Shown here piece by piece: positions 9,257 to 18,119 of a stretch of 64,000 nt of DNA. Each line of letters opens with the position of its first letter. Position 1 is the first letter of the stretch. Source of the stretch: CALBTQ01 sp036725605 (lineage in GTDB: Bacteria > Lernaellota > Lernaellaia > Lernaellales > Lernaellaceae); the NCBI GenBank assembly GCA_036725605.1, contig DAIMDW010000001.1:1-64000 (forward strand), in the 5' to 3' direction. The position numbers and the translations under genes were made by a program. The notes beneath the pieces were generated by a model that saw only the letters and a list, made by a program, of their open reading frames with translations, had not been told where the DNA came from and made no database searches.

Positions 9257-10228
9257 CTAGAACATGATGCTGACTTGCAGCGAATGCACGTAATTGCGCA
9301 CTTCGTCGATGTCGCCCTGGAAGGTGTAGCCCAACGAGCCCTGAACGTCCAGGAACGCCACGCCCAACGACCAAAGGCGCGCCGAATCGACCTGGTCCCA
9401 GTCGAAGCCCGCGCGCAACGCCAACTGCTTGACCGGCTTGCCTTCGGCGCCCACCGCAAAGTTGAACGTGCCGTCCACGTCGGTGACGTCGAACACCTTG
9501 GAGCTTTCCACGCTCAGGCTGGCGTAATCCAGCGCGTGCCCGGCGACGCCCAGCACGATTTCCCGCCGCACCAGCCGCGGTTCGTCGTTGCCGAAAATGT
9601 TCCGCCCCACCGCGGCGATGCTGATCACCGGACCCGCGTTCAACAGCGCGCCCACGTCCATGTCGAATTCGCCGGTCGAGTCCTCGGCGGTGGCTTGATA
9701 GCGGCCGGTCATGCCGAACGAGAACATTTCCCAGTTGCCGAAGGCGAGGGCCAGGTCGGCGCTGTAGTCGGAGCCTTCCTGGAAGGTGTTCATCGGAAAG
9801 TTGTAGGCGGTAAACGCCAGCCCGGCGACCATCACCTTGGTCGTCTTGCCGTCGATCAACGATAGGTGGTACAGGTCGCGCACCTTGCGTTCGTTCCAAT
9901 CCACCGGATCGGGTTCGTCGAAGTAGTATTCGCCGGCGAAGCTGTCGTCTTCGTCCACGGTCAGTTCGTCTTCGTACAGGAATTTATAATCGCCCAGCAG
10001 GTATTGGTGGCGTTCGTAGTTGAAATCGAGCGAAACGCGTTTCTTATCGTTGTAAATGGTCAATCCGGCGGGATTCCAATGAATCGCGCTGGCGTCGTCG
10101 GCCATCGCCGAATAAGCACCGCCCATGCCCAGCGGCTTGGTGCCCCAATAGCGATAGGCGTGGGCCGGGGCGGCCAACAAGCCCAAAAGAATAAGGCACA
10201 ACGATACACACACAAACTGGCGGATCAT
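9257..10228 (-). CDS. Outer-membrane beta-barrel protein (PorV/PorQ or UPF0164-like)
   Basis: 323 residues with a signal peptide ending APAHA-Y. The mature N-terminus carries LGMGGAYSAMADDAS followed by WNPAGL, the hallmark of the PorV/PorQ/UPF0164 group of 14-stranded barrels related to FadL. Alternating hydrophobic strands continue to a C-terminal Phe (QVSIMF), the expected BAM recognition residue. Some relatives assist type IX secretion or gliding, but no other such gene is in the window, so a generic structural or transport role is safer. It is divergent from galU. Confidence 0.78.
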   Translation of the reverse strand: MIRQFVCVSLCLILLGLLAAPAHAYRYWGTKPLGMGGAYSAMADDASAIHWNPAGLTIYNDKKRVSLDFNYERHQYLLGDYKFLYEDELTVDEDDSFAGEYYFDEPDPVDWNERKVRDLYHLSLIDGKTTKVMVAGLAFTAYNFPMNTFQEGSDYSADLALAFGNWEMFSFGMTGRYQATAEDSTGEFDMDVGALLNAGPVISIAAVGRNIFGNDEPRLVRREIVLGVAGHALDYASLSVESSKVFDVTDVDGTFNFAVGAEGKPVKQLALRAGFDWDQVDSARLWSLGVAFLDVQGSLGYTFQGDIDEVRNYVHSLQVSIMF

Positions 10229-10257
10229 TCGTTCTCCGTCGATTGATACTGGCGCAA

Positions 10258-10328
10258 ACGCTAGCGGAAAACGCCGGTGATGTCAAAACCAACTCGATCT
10301 TTACACCGCCGGGACGGACCGCTACCCT
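10258..10328. promoter_or_regulatory. Divergent promoter pair between the barrel gene and galU
   Basis: On the minus strand TTGACA (10286-10281) is followed after 17 bases by a weak TAGCGT (10263-10258), directed to the barrel gene. On the plus strand TTTACA (10300-10305) and TACCCT (10323-10328), also 17 apart, point to galU. The -35 boxes are better than the -10 boxes. Confidence 0.4.
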
Positions 10329-10379
10329 ACCGATGTCAGCACCATTTATCGACCACATGAACCGCGGAAAGGTTAAACG

Positions 10380-11246
10380 GTGAAAGTAACCAAAGCAGTC
10401 ATTCCGGTGGCCGGATTGGGCACGCGTTTTCTACCCGCCTCGAAAGTGGTGGCCAAAGAGCTGTTTCCCATCGTCGATCGTCCGACGATCCATTACATCG
10501 TCGAGGAGGCCTGGCGCAGCGGCATCCGCCAAATCGTCTTTGTCACCGCCAGCGGCAAGGGCGCGATCGAGGATTACTTCGATATCGACAACGGCCTGGA
10601 GGCGTTTCTGGAGAAGAAGGGCGATCTCGAGCGCCTGCAGACGATCCGTGAAATCAGTCGCGCGGTCGAGGTGCATTCCGTCCGCCAGAAACAGGCGCTG
10701 GGCCTGGGCCATGCGATTTTGTCGGCGCGTCACTTCATCGGCGACGAGCCCTTTGCCGTGCTGCTGGGCGACGACATGATCGACGCCGAGGTGCCCGCGA
10801 CCAAGCAGATGGTCGACGTGGCCGCCCAATACAACTCGCCGGTGATCGCCGCTTTCCGCGTGCCGATGGACAAGGCCGAGCGCTACGGCATCATCGATCC
10901 GGATCCCAAGCCGGTCGCCGACCGCATTTGGAAAATCCGCCGCATGGTGGAAAAGCCCAAGGGCAACGCGCCGTCGAACATCGCCATCATCGGTCGCTAC
11001 ATCCTGCCGGCGCACATTTTCGAAATCCTGGCCAACACGCAGCCGGGCGTGGCCGGGGAGATCCAGCTGACCGACGCGCTGATCAAGCTCAACCAGGAGC
11101 AGGGCATTCTCGCTTATGAATTCGAGGGCGAACGTTACGACGCTGGCGACATATACGGTTTCATCCAGGCCAACCTGATTTACGGCATGAAGCGCAAGGA
11201 GCTGCGTCCGCGCCTGCTGGAGCTGATCCGCAAGTTGGGACAATAA
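10380..11246 (+). CDS. galU: UTP--glucose-1-phosphate uridylyltransferase
   Basis: 288 residues from GTG 10380, with GGAAAGG upstream. The nucleotide-binding signature VAGLGTRFLPASK and the following PIVDRPTIHYIVEEA are characteristic of GalU, as are LGLGHAIL, LLGDDMID and the C-terminal GDIYGFI region. It forms UDP-glucose from glucose-1-phosphate and UTP for LPS, capsule or trehalose synthesis in the cytoplasm. Length is normal. It is followed 3 bases later by priA, so the two are probably co-transcribed. Confidence 0.97.
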   Translation: MKVTKAVIPVAGLGTRFLPASKVVAKELFPIVDRPTIHYIVEEAWRSGIRQIVFVTASGKGAIEDYFDIDNGLEAFLEKKGDLERLQTIREISRAVEVHSVRQKQALGLGHAILSARHFIGDEPFAVLLGDDMIDAEVPATKQMVDVAAQYNSPVIAAFRVPMDKAERYGIIDPDPKPVADRIWKIRRMVEKPKGNAPSNIAIIGRYILPAHIFEILANTQPGVAGEIQLTDALIKLNQEQGILAYEFEGERYDAGDIYGFIQANLIYGMKRKELRPRLLELIRKLGQ

Positions 11247-11249
11247 TCC

Positions 11250-13784
11250 ATGGCCCAGCGCGCCGCCGGACCCGACGCGATTGCCGAAATCGCCGTCGGG
11301 CTGCCCGTCCACGGCACGTTCCATTATCGTCTGCCGCCGGAATTGCGCGCCGAGGCGCAGGTCGGCGTGCGCGTGCAGGTGCCCTTCGGGCGGCGCAACA
11401 TCGTCACCGGTTTCATCGTCGATCTACCCGCGCAATCGCCGGTGGAAAAACTGCGCGACGTCGTCGAGATTCCCGATCCCGAACCGGCCTTCGGCGAAGC
11501 GCAGTTGCAGTTTTACAAATTCATCGCCCATTACTACTTCGCGCCGCTGGGCGAGGTGATCCGCACCGCGCTGCCCGCGGGGCTGTTCAAAAGCACGCGC
11601 CCGGTGCTCGCCCTCAGCGAGGCCGGCCGGCGCGCGCTGAGCGGCCCGCTGATCGATCCGCTGCACGCGCGCATTCTGGGGCAACTCACCGCCGGCGAGG
11701 AATTGTCCGAGGCGACGCTGACCGCGCGTCTGGGCGAAGACATCCGCGGGCAAATCCTCCACCTGCTGCGCTGGGGCTTTTTGGAAAAGCGCTACCGTCT
11801 CGCGCCGCTGACCGCCAAACGCAAAACCGAATCGGTGTGGCGCCTGCGGCCGGGCATCGACCTGGAGGATGAACTGGCGATGGTCGGTCGCCGTTCGCCC
11901 AAGCGCGCCGCCGTGCTGCAATTGCTGGCCGCCGCCGGCGATTGGATCGGCCTGCCGGCGATCAACGAACAATTGCCCAACGCGCGGCCCACGTTGAATC
12001 TGCTGGTGTCCGCCGGGCTGGTCGAAGCCTCCAGCCGCGAGGTCTACCGCGACGTCGATCTGGACGTCGGCTGTTTCGCCGCGCAGGAAGTCGTGTTGCA
12101 CGCCGAGCAACGGGCGGCCGTCGACCGCGTCGCGCAGCCGTTGCGCGCCGGGCGTTACGAGGCCTTCTGTCTGCACGGCGTCACCGGCTCGGGCAAGACC
12201 GAAGTGTACATGCAACTGGTCGCGCAATGTTTGGCGCAAAACAAAGCGGCGATCGTCCTCGTGCCCGAAATCGCGCTCACGCCGCAGTTCCTCGGTCGCT
12301 TCATCTGCCGCCTGGGCGAGGGCGTTGCCCCGTATCATTCGCGCCTGTCCGACGGCGAACGCTACGACATGTGGCGCAAGATGAAACGCGGCGAAGCCCG
12401 CGTGGTGATCGGCGCACGCAGCGCCTTGTTCGCGCCCTTCGACGACCTCGGGCTGATAATCGTGGACGAGGAGCACGAAGCCAGCTTCAAGCAGGACGAC
12501 GGCGTCACTTATCACGCGCGCGATCTGGCGCTGAAGCTGGGCACGCTGCGCCAATGCCCGGTCGTGCTCGGCTCGGCCACGCCCAGCCTGGAAACCTACC
12601 ACGCCGTTCAGGTCGGCCGTTACCAATTGCTGGAACTGACGCAGCGTCCGACCGGCGCGCCCATGCCGCGCGTCGAGGTCGTGGACATGCGCCGCGAAAT
12701 GGAACGGCAAAAACGTCGCCGGCGGAAAAAGGACGAACCGCCGCCGCCCGAGCCGCCGCGCAAACAGACCAGCGTGCACCGGGTGCTTTCGCAAGCGTTG
12801 GCCGAACAACTGCGCGTCACCGTGGCCGCCGGCGAACAGGCGATTCTCTTTCTCAACCGGCGCGGCTTTTCGACTTACGCCTTCTGTCTTGAATGCGGCC
12901 AGCCGTTGCAATGCCCGCTGTGCGACATCTCGTTGACCTTCCATGAAAAGCGCAACGTGCTGCGCTGCCATTACTGCGACCATCAGGCGCCGCCGCCCGC
13001 CGTGTGCCCCAATTGCGCCGGCGTGAATTTGTTTTACGGCGGCATGGGCACCGAGCGGCTGGAAAACGAAGTGGGCGAACTGCTGCCCGACGCGCGCCTG
13101 CTGCGCCTGGATCGCGACACGGTCAAAGGGAAAAACGATCTGGTCGACATTCTCACCCGGTTCGCGCGCAAAGAGGCCGACATTCTCGTCGGCACGCAGA
13201 TGGTCGCCAAGGGGCACGACTTTCCCGCCGTGACGCTCGTGGGCGTCGTCGATGCCGATGCGGCGCTGATGCTGCCGGATTTTCGCGCCGCCGAGCGCGC
13301 CTTCCAACTGCTCAGCCAGGTGGCCGGCCGGGCGGGGCGGGCCGACAAACCGGGGCTCGTGCTGCTGCAATCCTTTCAGCCGGAGCATTACGCCATCGCC
13401 GCCGCCGTGCGGCATGATTTCCCGGGTTTCTATCGGCAGGAAATTGTTCGACGCGCCGAATTGCATTATCCGCCGACCGCGCGCCTGGCCGTGTTGCGTA
13501 TCAGCGCGCCCAATGCCAAGGCCGGTCTGGCCGCTTGCCGGACGGTGCGCCAGGCCGTTTCCCGCGCGACCGACCGCGCCGACATTCCCGGCGTTTCCTT
13601 GCTCGGGCCGGCATCCTCGTTACTGCATCGGTTGCACGGTAAGCATCACTGGCAGTTGCTGATCAAAGCGGAAAAGGCTTCTGATTTGCATAAACTGTGC
13701 TCGCGCCTGCTCAATATCCTGAACGAACAGAAGGGAATTTCGGCCACTTTCAAGCTCGATATCGACCCGGTAACCGTCCTCTAG
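11250..13784 (+). CDS. priA: Primosomal protein N' (PriA replication-restart helicase)
   Basis: 844 residues, longer than the ~730 of E. coli PriA, partly through a charged insert (RQKRRRRKKDEPPPP) around residue 490. The N-terminal 3'-DNA-binding domain is followed by Walker A GVTGSGKTEVY, Walker B IVDEEHEASFKQDD, the zinc-binding cysteine pairs (CLECGQPLQCPLC and CHYCDH...CPNC) and helicase motifs V-VI (VGTQMVAKGHDFP, QVAGRAGRA). It reloads the replisome at stalled forks. The start is three bases after galU. Confidence 0.96.
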   Translation: MAQRAAGPDAIAEIAVGLPVHGTFHYRLPPELRAEAQVGVRVQVPFGRRNIVTGFIVDLPAQSPVEKLRDVVEIPDPEPAFGEAQLQFYKFIAHYYFAPLGEVIRTALPAGLFKSTRPVLALSEAGRRALSGPLIDPLHARILGQLTAGEELSEATLTARLGEDIRGQILHLLRWGFLEKRYRLAPLTAKRKTESVWRLRPGIDLEDELAMVGRRSPKRAAVLQLLAAAGDWIGLPAINEQLPNARPTLNLLVSAGLVEASSREVYRDVDLDVGCFAAQEVVLHAEQRAAVDRVAQPLRAGRYEAFCLHGVTGSGKTEVYMQLVAQCLAQNKAAIVLVPEIALTPQFLGRFICRLGEGVAPYHSRLSDGERYDMWRKMKRGEARVVIGARSALFAPFDDLGLIIVDEEHEASFKQDDGVTYHARDLALKLGTLRQCPVVLGSATPSLETYHAVQVGRYQLLELTQRPTGAPMPRVEVVDMRREMERQKRRRRKKDEPPPPEPPRKQTSVHRVLSQALAEQLRVTVAAGEQAILFLNRRGFSTYAFCLECGQPLQCPLCDISLTFHEKRNVLRCHYCDHQAPPPAVCPNCAGVNLFYGGMGTERLENEVGELLPDARLLRLDRDTVKGKNDLVDILTRFARKEADILVGTQMVAKGHDFPAVTLVGVVDADAALMLPDFRAAERAFQLLSQVAGRAGRADKPGLVLLQSFQPEHYAIAAAVRHDFPGFYRQEIVRRAELHYPPTARLAVLRISAPNAKAGLAACRTVRQAVSRATDRADIPGVSLLGPASSLLHRLHGKHHWQLLIKAEKASDLHKLCSRLLNILNEQKGISATFKLDIDPVTVL

Positions 13785-13802
13785 ACAAGTTGTAGTACAA
13801 AC

Positions 13803-13832
13803 TTGATCCCGCCGGGCTTTGGTTGGTATTCT
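13803..13832 (+). promoter_or_regulatory. Candidate promoter for the signalling and translation-gene operon
   Basis: TTGATC (13803-13808) and TATTCT (13827-13832) are separated by 18 bases, just after the priA stop and 22 bases before the ATG at 13855. This would allow the diguanylate cyclase and all genes to rpe to be transcribed without galU-priA. Confidence 0.45.
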
Positions 13833-13854
13833 ATGGTTCAAAAGGGAGAGGTGT

Positions 13855-15018
13855 ATGCAAGATAAGATTGGGGAAGCGAAAGAGAATGCGAAGCTCGACA
13901 AGCACCATATTTTGATTGTCGATGACGAAGAAGAGAACCTCGATCTCCTTGTTTCCACGTTGCGGCGAGGCAATAAAATATTTAAAGCCCGCAGCGGCGA
14001 AGAAGCGCTGGAAATTCTCAAGACCGAACCGGTTCACCTGGTCATCACCGACCAGCGGATGCCCGGCATCTCCGGCATCGAATTGCTGTCGATTCTGCAA
14101 CAGGAGCATCCGGAAACCGGCCGTATGTTGATCACCGGCTACGGCGACATGCAAACCGCCGTCGACGCCATCAACAAGGGGCAGGTGCAGCGTTTCGTCT
14201 CCAAACCCTGGGATCCGGCGGCGATCAAGGAAATGGTGGCGCAGGAACTGGAGCGCTACGACCTGGTTGACGAAAAAAAGCGCCTGACCAACGACGTCAT
14301 CGACAAGAACCGCGAGTTGGAAGAGGTCAACGAAATTCTCGTCGAGCAGAAAAGCGAGATGGAAAAACTCGCCGACGAATACCGCCGCCAGCGCGAGTTG
14401 GCCATCGAGATGAGCGAAAAATTCGCCAAGGCCAACCTCGAGTTGATCAAGGCCCAGGAAGAAATCAAACTCAAAAACACCAAGCTGGAATCGGCCAACA
14501 AAAAGCTCGAACAGCTCAGCGTCACCGACGGCCTGACCGGCTTTTTCAACTATCGTCAGATGCTCAACATCCTCGACAACGAAATCGGCCGCGCCAAGCG
14601 CTACAACCTTTACTTGTCGGTGATGATGATCGACCTGGACAAATTCAAAAACATCAACGACACCTTCGGGCACTTGTTCGGCGATGCCGTGTTGCGGCGC
14701 ACGACGGAAATCATCCGCCGCAACATTCGCGAGACGGACTTCCCTACGCGCTACGGCGGCGACGAGTTCCTGATCATTCTGCCGCACACCGGCATCGATC
14801 GCGCCAAGTTCCTGGCCAAGCGCATTCACGCCGACCTCAAGAGCCATCCGTTCCTCCCGCCGGAGGGACAGCGTTTTTATCTGACCGTCAGCATCGGGAT
14901 CGCCTATTACCCGCATCCCAAGGTTGAGGATCGCGAAGGACTGGTTAAACTGGTCGATGAAGCTCTGTATGAAGCCAAGGAAGGGGGCCGTGACCGCATT
15001 GTGGTGACTCCCGGTTGA
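13855..15018 (+). CDS. Response regulator with GGDEF output (diguanylate cyclase)
   Basis: 387 residues from the ATG at 13855, selected for GGGAGAGG upstream rather than an in-frame TTG at 13819. The receiver domain spans ~20-135 (ILIVDDEEEN, phosphoacceptor in VITDQRMPG, SKPW). A long coiled coil follows at ~140-225, then GGDEF at ~230-385 with the intact active site RYGGDEF. RETD lies five residues before GGDEF and matches the RxxD inhibitory I-site, so product feedback is expected. It makes cyclic di-GMP when its receiver is phosphorylated, most likely by the histidine kinase that starts three bases downstream. Confidence 0.94.
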   Translation: MQDKIGEAKENAKLDKHHILIVDDEEENLDLLVSTLRRGNKIFKARSGEEALEILKTEPVHLVITDQRMPGISGIELLSILQQEHPETGRMLITGYGDMQTAVDAINKGQVQRFVSKPWDPAAIKEMVAQELERYDLVDEKKRLTNDVIDKNRELEEVNEILVEQKSEMEKLADEYRRQRELAIEMSEKFAKANLELIKAQEEIKLKNTKLESANKKLEQLSVTDGLTGFFNYRQMLNILDNEIGRAKRYNLYLSVMMIDLDKFKNINDTFGHLFGDAVLRRTTEIIRRNIRETDFPTRYGGDEFLIILPHTGIDRAKFLAKRIHADLKSHPFLPPEGQRFYLTVSIGIAYYPHPKVEDREGLVKLVDEALYEAKEGGRDRIVVTPG

Positions 15019-15021
15019 TGA

Positions 15022-16668
15022 ATGAATAACGAGACGAAAAATCGATCCCTGAAACTCAAGGTCCTGGCGATTTTCCTGGCCCTTGCCCTGTTGCCGTTGA
15101 CGGTCGCGATCGTCGGCTTCGTCCGCGTCGACCAGATCAACTATTTCTATCTCTCGCTGCTCATGGTCTCGGCGGTGATGATCGTCGCGGTGGGCATCAT
15201 CATCAGCCTGTGGTTCATTCGCCGCCTCGATTTCGTCGAGGGGTTGACCACCCGTCTGGCCGACGGCGGTTCGACGATCGGCGCCGAGGAACGCGAGATC
15301 AAGGAACTGGGCGGCCTCGGTGAAAAGATCCAGCGACTCGACATGCTGCTCAACGATCGCCGCCGCGAACTGGCCGATCAGATCCGCGCGACGTTCGACT
15401 CCGAACTGGCCGCCGAGAAAGAGCGGATGGAAGCCTTTTTGCGCGGCATCGGCGACGGCATCTCCATCGTCGACAAGGAAATGCGCATCATCTACGTCAA
15501 CGACGTGCTGGTGAAAAACTTCGGCGACCACACCGGCGAATTTTGCTTCCAGGTTTACGAGCACAAAAACGAAATCTGCGGCGGCTGCCCCGTGCGCAAG
15601 GCGATGGACACCGGCGAGGTGCATCACAGCCTGCGGCGCATGTACACCAAGGACGGCCGCCTGCATTACTACGAATCGACCGGCAGCCCCATTCGCGACG
15701 AGCACGGCGAAATCATCGCCGGCATCGAGTTGGCCCGCGACGTCACCCAGCGCATCAAGCTCGAGCGCAACGTGGAAATCCGTTCGCGCGAACTGGCTAA
15801 GGCCAACGAAGAGCTGCGCCGGGTCAACGAGGAAATCCAGCAAGCGTACGAGGAGCTGAAATCTACGCAGGCGCAGTTGCTGCAATCGGAAAAAATGGCC
15901 TCGCTCGGCGTGCTGGTGTCGGGCATCGCGCACGAGATCAACAATCCGCTCAACTTCGTCTCCGCCTCGGTGCAACTGCTCGACGAAAATCTCTCCTCGA
16001 TCATGAAATTGATGAACCAGTACGAAAGCACCGACCTGACCGAAGACGCCAAAGGGCAGATCGACAAGGTCAAAGAGGAAATCGAGTACGAGTACCTGAA
16101 CGAGGACGTGAAGAAGATCGTCAAGAACATCGGCACCGGCGCGGAGCGCATGAAGCAGATCGTGCAGAACCTGCGCACCTTCTCGCGCATGGACTCCAGC
16201 GAAAAACTGCCGGTCAACCTGGAAGAGGGCATCGAGTCCACGCTGCAGATTCTCTACTACGAATACAAAAACCGCATCGAGATCGAGCGCGATTATCAGG
16301 TGGTGCCCATGGTGCTGGGTTCGCCCGGCCAGTTGAACCAGGTGTTCATGAACATCATCCATAACGCCATTCAGGCGATCGAAGGCAGAGGGAAGATCCG
16401 CATTTCCATCCACCCCACGGTGGATCATACGCGGGTTTCGATCAGCGATACCGGTCCGGGCATTCCCGCCGAAAAACTGAACAAGGTGTTCGACCCGTTC
16501 TACACCACCAAGCCGGTGGGCGACGGCACGGGGCTGGGATTGTCGATCAGCTATGGTATCGTCAAAGACCACAACGGACGTTTGTGGGCGGAAAGTGAAG
16601 TGGGGCGCGGCACGACCTTCCATGTCGACCTGCCGGCCCAGAAAGCCGAACTGGCCAAGGGAGCATGA
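15022..16668 (+). CDS. Membrane histidine kinase, probable partner of the upstream diguanylate cyclase
   Basis: 548 residues. Two closely spaced membrane helices (about 12-32 and 40-62) leave almost no periplasmic loop, so sensing is probably in the membrane or cytoplasm. A PAS domain at ~130-245 contains a Cys-rich stretch (QVYEHKNEICGGCPVRK) that could bind a cofactor, seen in some redox PAS domains. A coiled coil, HisKA (GIAHEINNPLNF) and HATPase (NIIHNAIQAI, DTGPGIP, GTGLGLSI) follow. No receiver is fused, fitting a partnership with the adjacent response regulator. The stop overlaps the def start (ATGA). Confidence 0.93.
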   Translation: MNNETKNRSLKLKVLAIFLALALLPLTVAIVGFVRVDQINYFYLSLLMVSAVMIVAVGIIISLWFIRRLDFVEGLTTRLADGGSTIGAEEREIKELGGLGEKIQRLDMLLNDRRRELADQIRATFDSELAAEKERMEAFLRGIGDGISIVDKEMRIIYVNDVLVKNFGDHTGEFCFQVYEHKNEICGGCPVRKAMDTGEVHHSLRRMYTKDGRLHYYESTGSPIRDEHGEIIAGIELARDVTQRIKLERNVEIRSRELAKANEELRRVNEEIQQAYEELKSTQAQLLQSEKMASLGVLVSGIAHEINNPLNFVSASVQLLDENLSSIMKLMNQYESTDLTEDAKGQIDKVKEEIEYEYLNEDVKKIVKNIGTGAERMKQIVQNLRTFSRMDSSEKLPVNLEEGIESTLQILYYEYKNRIEIERDYQVVPMVLGSPGQLNQVFMNIIHNAIQAIEGRGKIRISIHPTVDHTRVSISDTGPGIPAEKLNKVFDPFYTTKPVGDGTGLGLSISYGIVKDHNGRLWAESEVGRGTTFHVDLPAQKAELAKGA

Positions 16669-17192
16669 TGACGATTCGCAGAGTACGCATTTATCCGGAT
16701 CCGGTCCTGCGGCAGAAAGCGGAGCCGGTGACCGTGTTCGACGAAGAACTGAAAAAATTGGCGCGCGACATGGCCGAAACGATGTACGCCGAACCCGGCG
16801 TCGGTCTGGCCGCTCCGCAGGTGGGGGTTTCCCTGCGGGTGATCACCGTCGATGTGCGCGACGAGGACGGCAAACCCGGCGAACTGCTGATGCTGGCCAA
16901 CCCGGAAATCGTCGAGCGCGACGGCGAACAGTATTACGAGGAAGGATGCCTCTCCGTGCCCGGCTTCAACGCCGAGGTGCGCCGCTCGTATCATCTGGTC
17001 GTCAAGGCGCAGGATATGGACGGCAATCCGGTCGAGTACGAGGTCGAGGATTTTCCCGCCGTCGTCTTCCAGCACGAAATGGATCACCTCGACGGCATCC
17101 TGTTCATCGATCACATCAGCCCGCTCAAACGGGCCCAAATTAAAAAGCGTCTGCGCAAAGAAGCGCAGGAACGCGAGGCGAGCGGTACCTGA
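16665..17192 (+). CDS. def: Peptide deformylase
   Basis: 175 residues. The three signature motifs are present: GVGLAAPQVG (GxGxAAxQ), EEGCLSVPG (EGCLS) and FQHEMDHLDG (QExDH), providing the Cys and two His metal ligands and the catalytic Glu. It removes the formyl group from nascent N-formyl-methionine. The ATG at 16665 overlaps the TGA of the kinase gene (a second ATG is at 16668), with AAGGGAG upstream. The fmt gene follows after three bases, the classic def-fmt pairing. Confidence 0.97.
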   Translation: MMTIRRVRIYPDPVLRQKAEPVTVFDEELKKLARDMAETMYAEPGVGLAAPQVGVSLRVITVDVRDEDGKPGELLMLANPEIVERDGEQYYEEGCLSVPGFNAEVRRSYHLVVKAQDMDGNPVEYEVEDFPAVVFQHEMDHLDGILFIDHISPLKRAQIKKRLRKEAQEREASGT

Positions 17193-17195
17193 TTC

Positions 17196-18119
17196 ATGCG
17201 CTGGTTTTACTTCGGCACGCCGCAGTATGCGGCCACGATCCTCACGCGCCTGCTTGCCGCCGGCCACGTGCCGGAACTTGTCGTCACCCAGCCCGATCGT
17301 CCCGCCGGCCGCCGTCGGCAACTGACGCCTCCGCCGGTGAAAGAGGTCGCGCTGGCCCACGGCCTGCCGGTGCTGCAGCCGGAAAAAATCACCCATCAGG
17401 TGCGCGAGGAACTGGCCGCGCGTAAACCCGATGTGATCGTCGTGGCCGCTTACGGAAAGATTCTGCGTCCCGCGATGCTCGCCGTGCCGCCGCATGGCTG
17501 CATCAACGCCCACGCGAGCCTGCTGCCGCATTATCGCGGTGCCGCGCCGGTCAATTGGATGTTGGTCAACGGCGAAACGCAAACCGGCGTCACGATCATC
17601 AAAATGGACGCGGGCATCGACACCGGTCCGGTGCTCGCCGAACGCGCCATTCCCATTGCGCCCGACGACAACGCCGGCACGCTGCTGGTCAAGCTGGCCG
17701 AACTCGCCGGCGACCTGCTGGTCGAAACGCTGCCCCGTTACCTCGCCGGGGAAATTCAATCGCAACCGCAGCCGGAAGAGGGCTCCTACGCGCCGATGCT
17801 GCGCAAGGAAGACGGTCTGCTGGACTGGACACAAACCGCGACCGCGCTCGTCAACCGCGTGCGCGGCATGACGCCCTGGCCGGGTGCGTACACCTTCTGG
17901 CAGGGCAAGACGATCAAGATTCTGCAGGCCGAACCGGTCGCGGGGCACGGCGCGCCGGGCGAAGTGCTCCAGGCCAAAAAAGACTTGCTGGTCGCCGCCG
18001 GCGAGGGCGCCGTGGCCTTGCGGCAACTCCAGATGCAGGGGAAAAAGGAGATGCCCGCCGCCGCGTTTCTCAACGGCGTGCCGCTGGCGGTCGGAGACAC
18101 GTTCGGACCCAAACCATGA
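17196..18119 (+). CDS. fmt: Methionyl-tRNA formyltransferase
   Basis: 307 residues. The formyltransferase domain has FGTPQYA, TQPDRPAGR, the folate-site region around HASLLPHYRGAAPVNW (SLLPxxRGxxP) and MDAGIDTGPV, and the C-terminal tRNA-recognition domain begins near residue 210 (LLDWTQTA). It transfers a formyl group from 10-formyl-THF to initiator Met-tRNA. The stop TGA lies inside the ATGATG start of rsmB. Confidence 0.97.
   Translation: MRWFYFGTPQYAATILTRLLAAGHVPELVVTQPDRPAGRRRQLTPPPVKEVALAHGLPVLQPEKITHQVREELAARKPDVIVVAAYGKILRPAMLAVPPHGCINAHASLLPHYRGAAPVNWMLVNGETQTGVTIIKMDAGIDTGPVLAERAIPIAPDDNAGTLLVKLAELAGDLLVETLPRYLAGEIQSQPQPEEGSYAPMLRKEDGLLDWTQTATALVNRVRGMTPWPGAYTFWQGKTIKILQAEPVAGHGAPGEVLQAKKDLLVAAGEGAVALRQLQMQGKKEMPAAAFLNGVPLAVGDTFGPKP

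Noticed and set aside
11424..13466. 680-residue minus-strand frame inside priA
   Set aside because: A shadow of PriA with His/Gln/Arg-rich composition and no domain.
13831..16623. 930-residue open frame on the minus strand across the cyclase and kinase genes
   Set aside because: It is antisense to two strongly supported genes with intact motifs and contains no recognisable domain; long antisense frames are expected at this GC content.
17555..18115. N-terminal extension of RsmB by 187 codons
   Set aside because: It lies wholly inside fmt in another frame; the ATG at 18116 gives the normal family length and an ATGA overlap.
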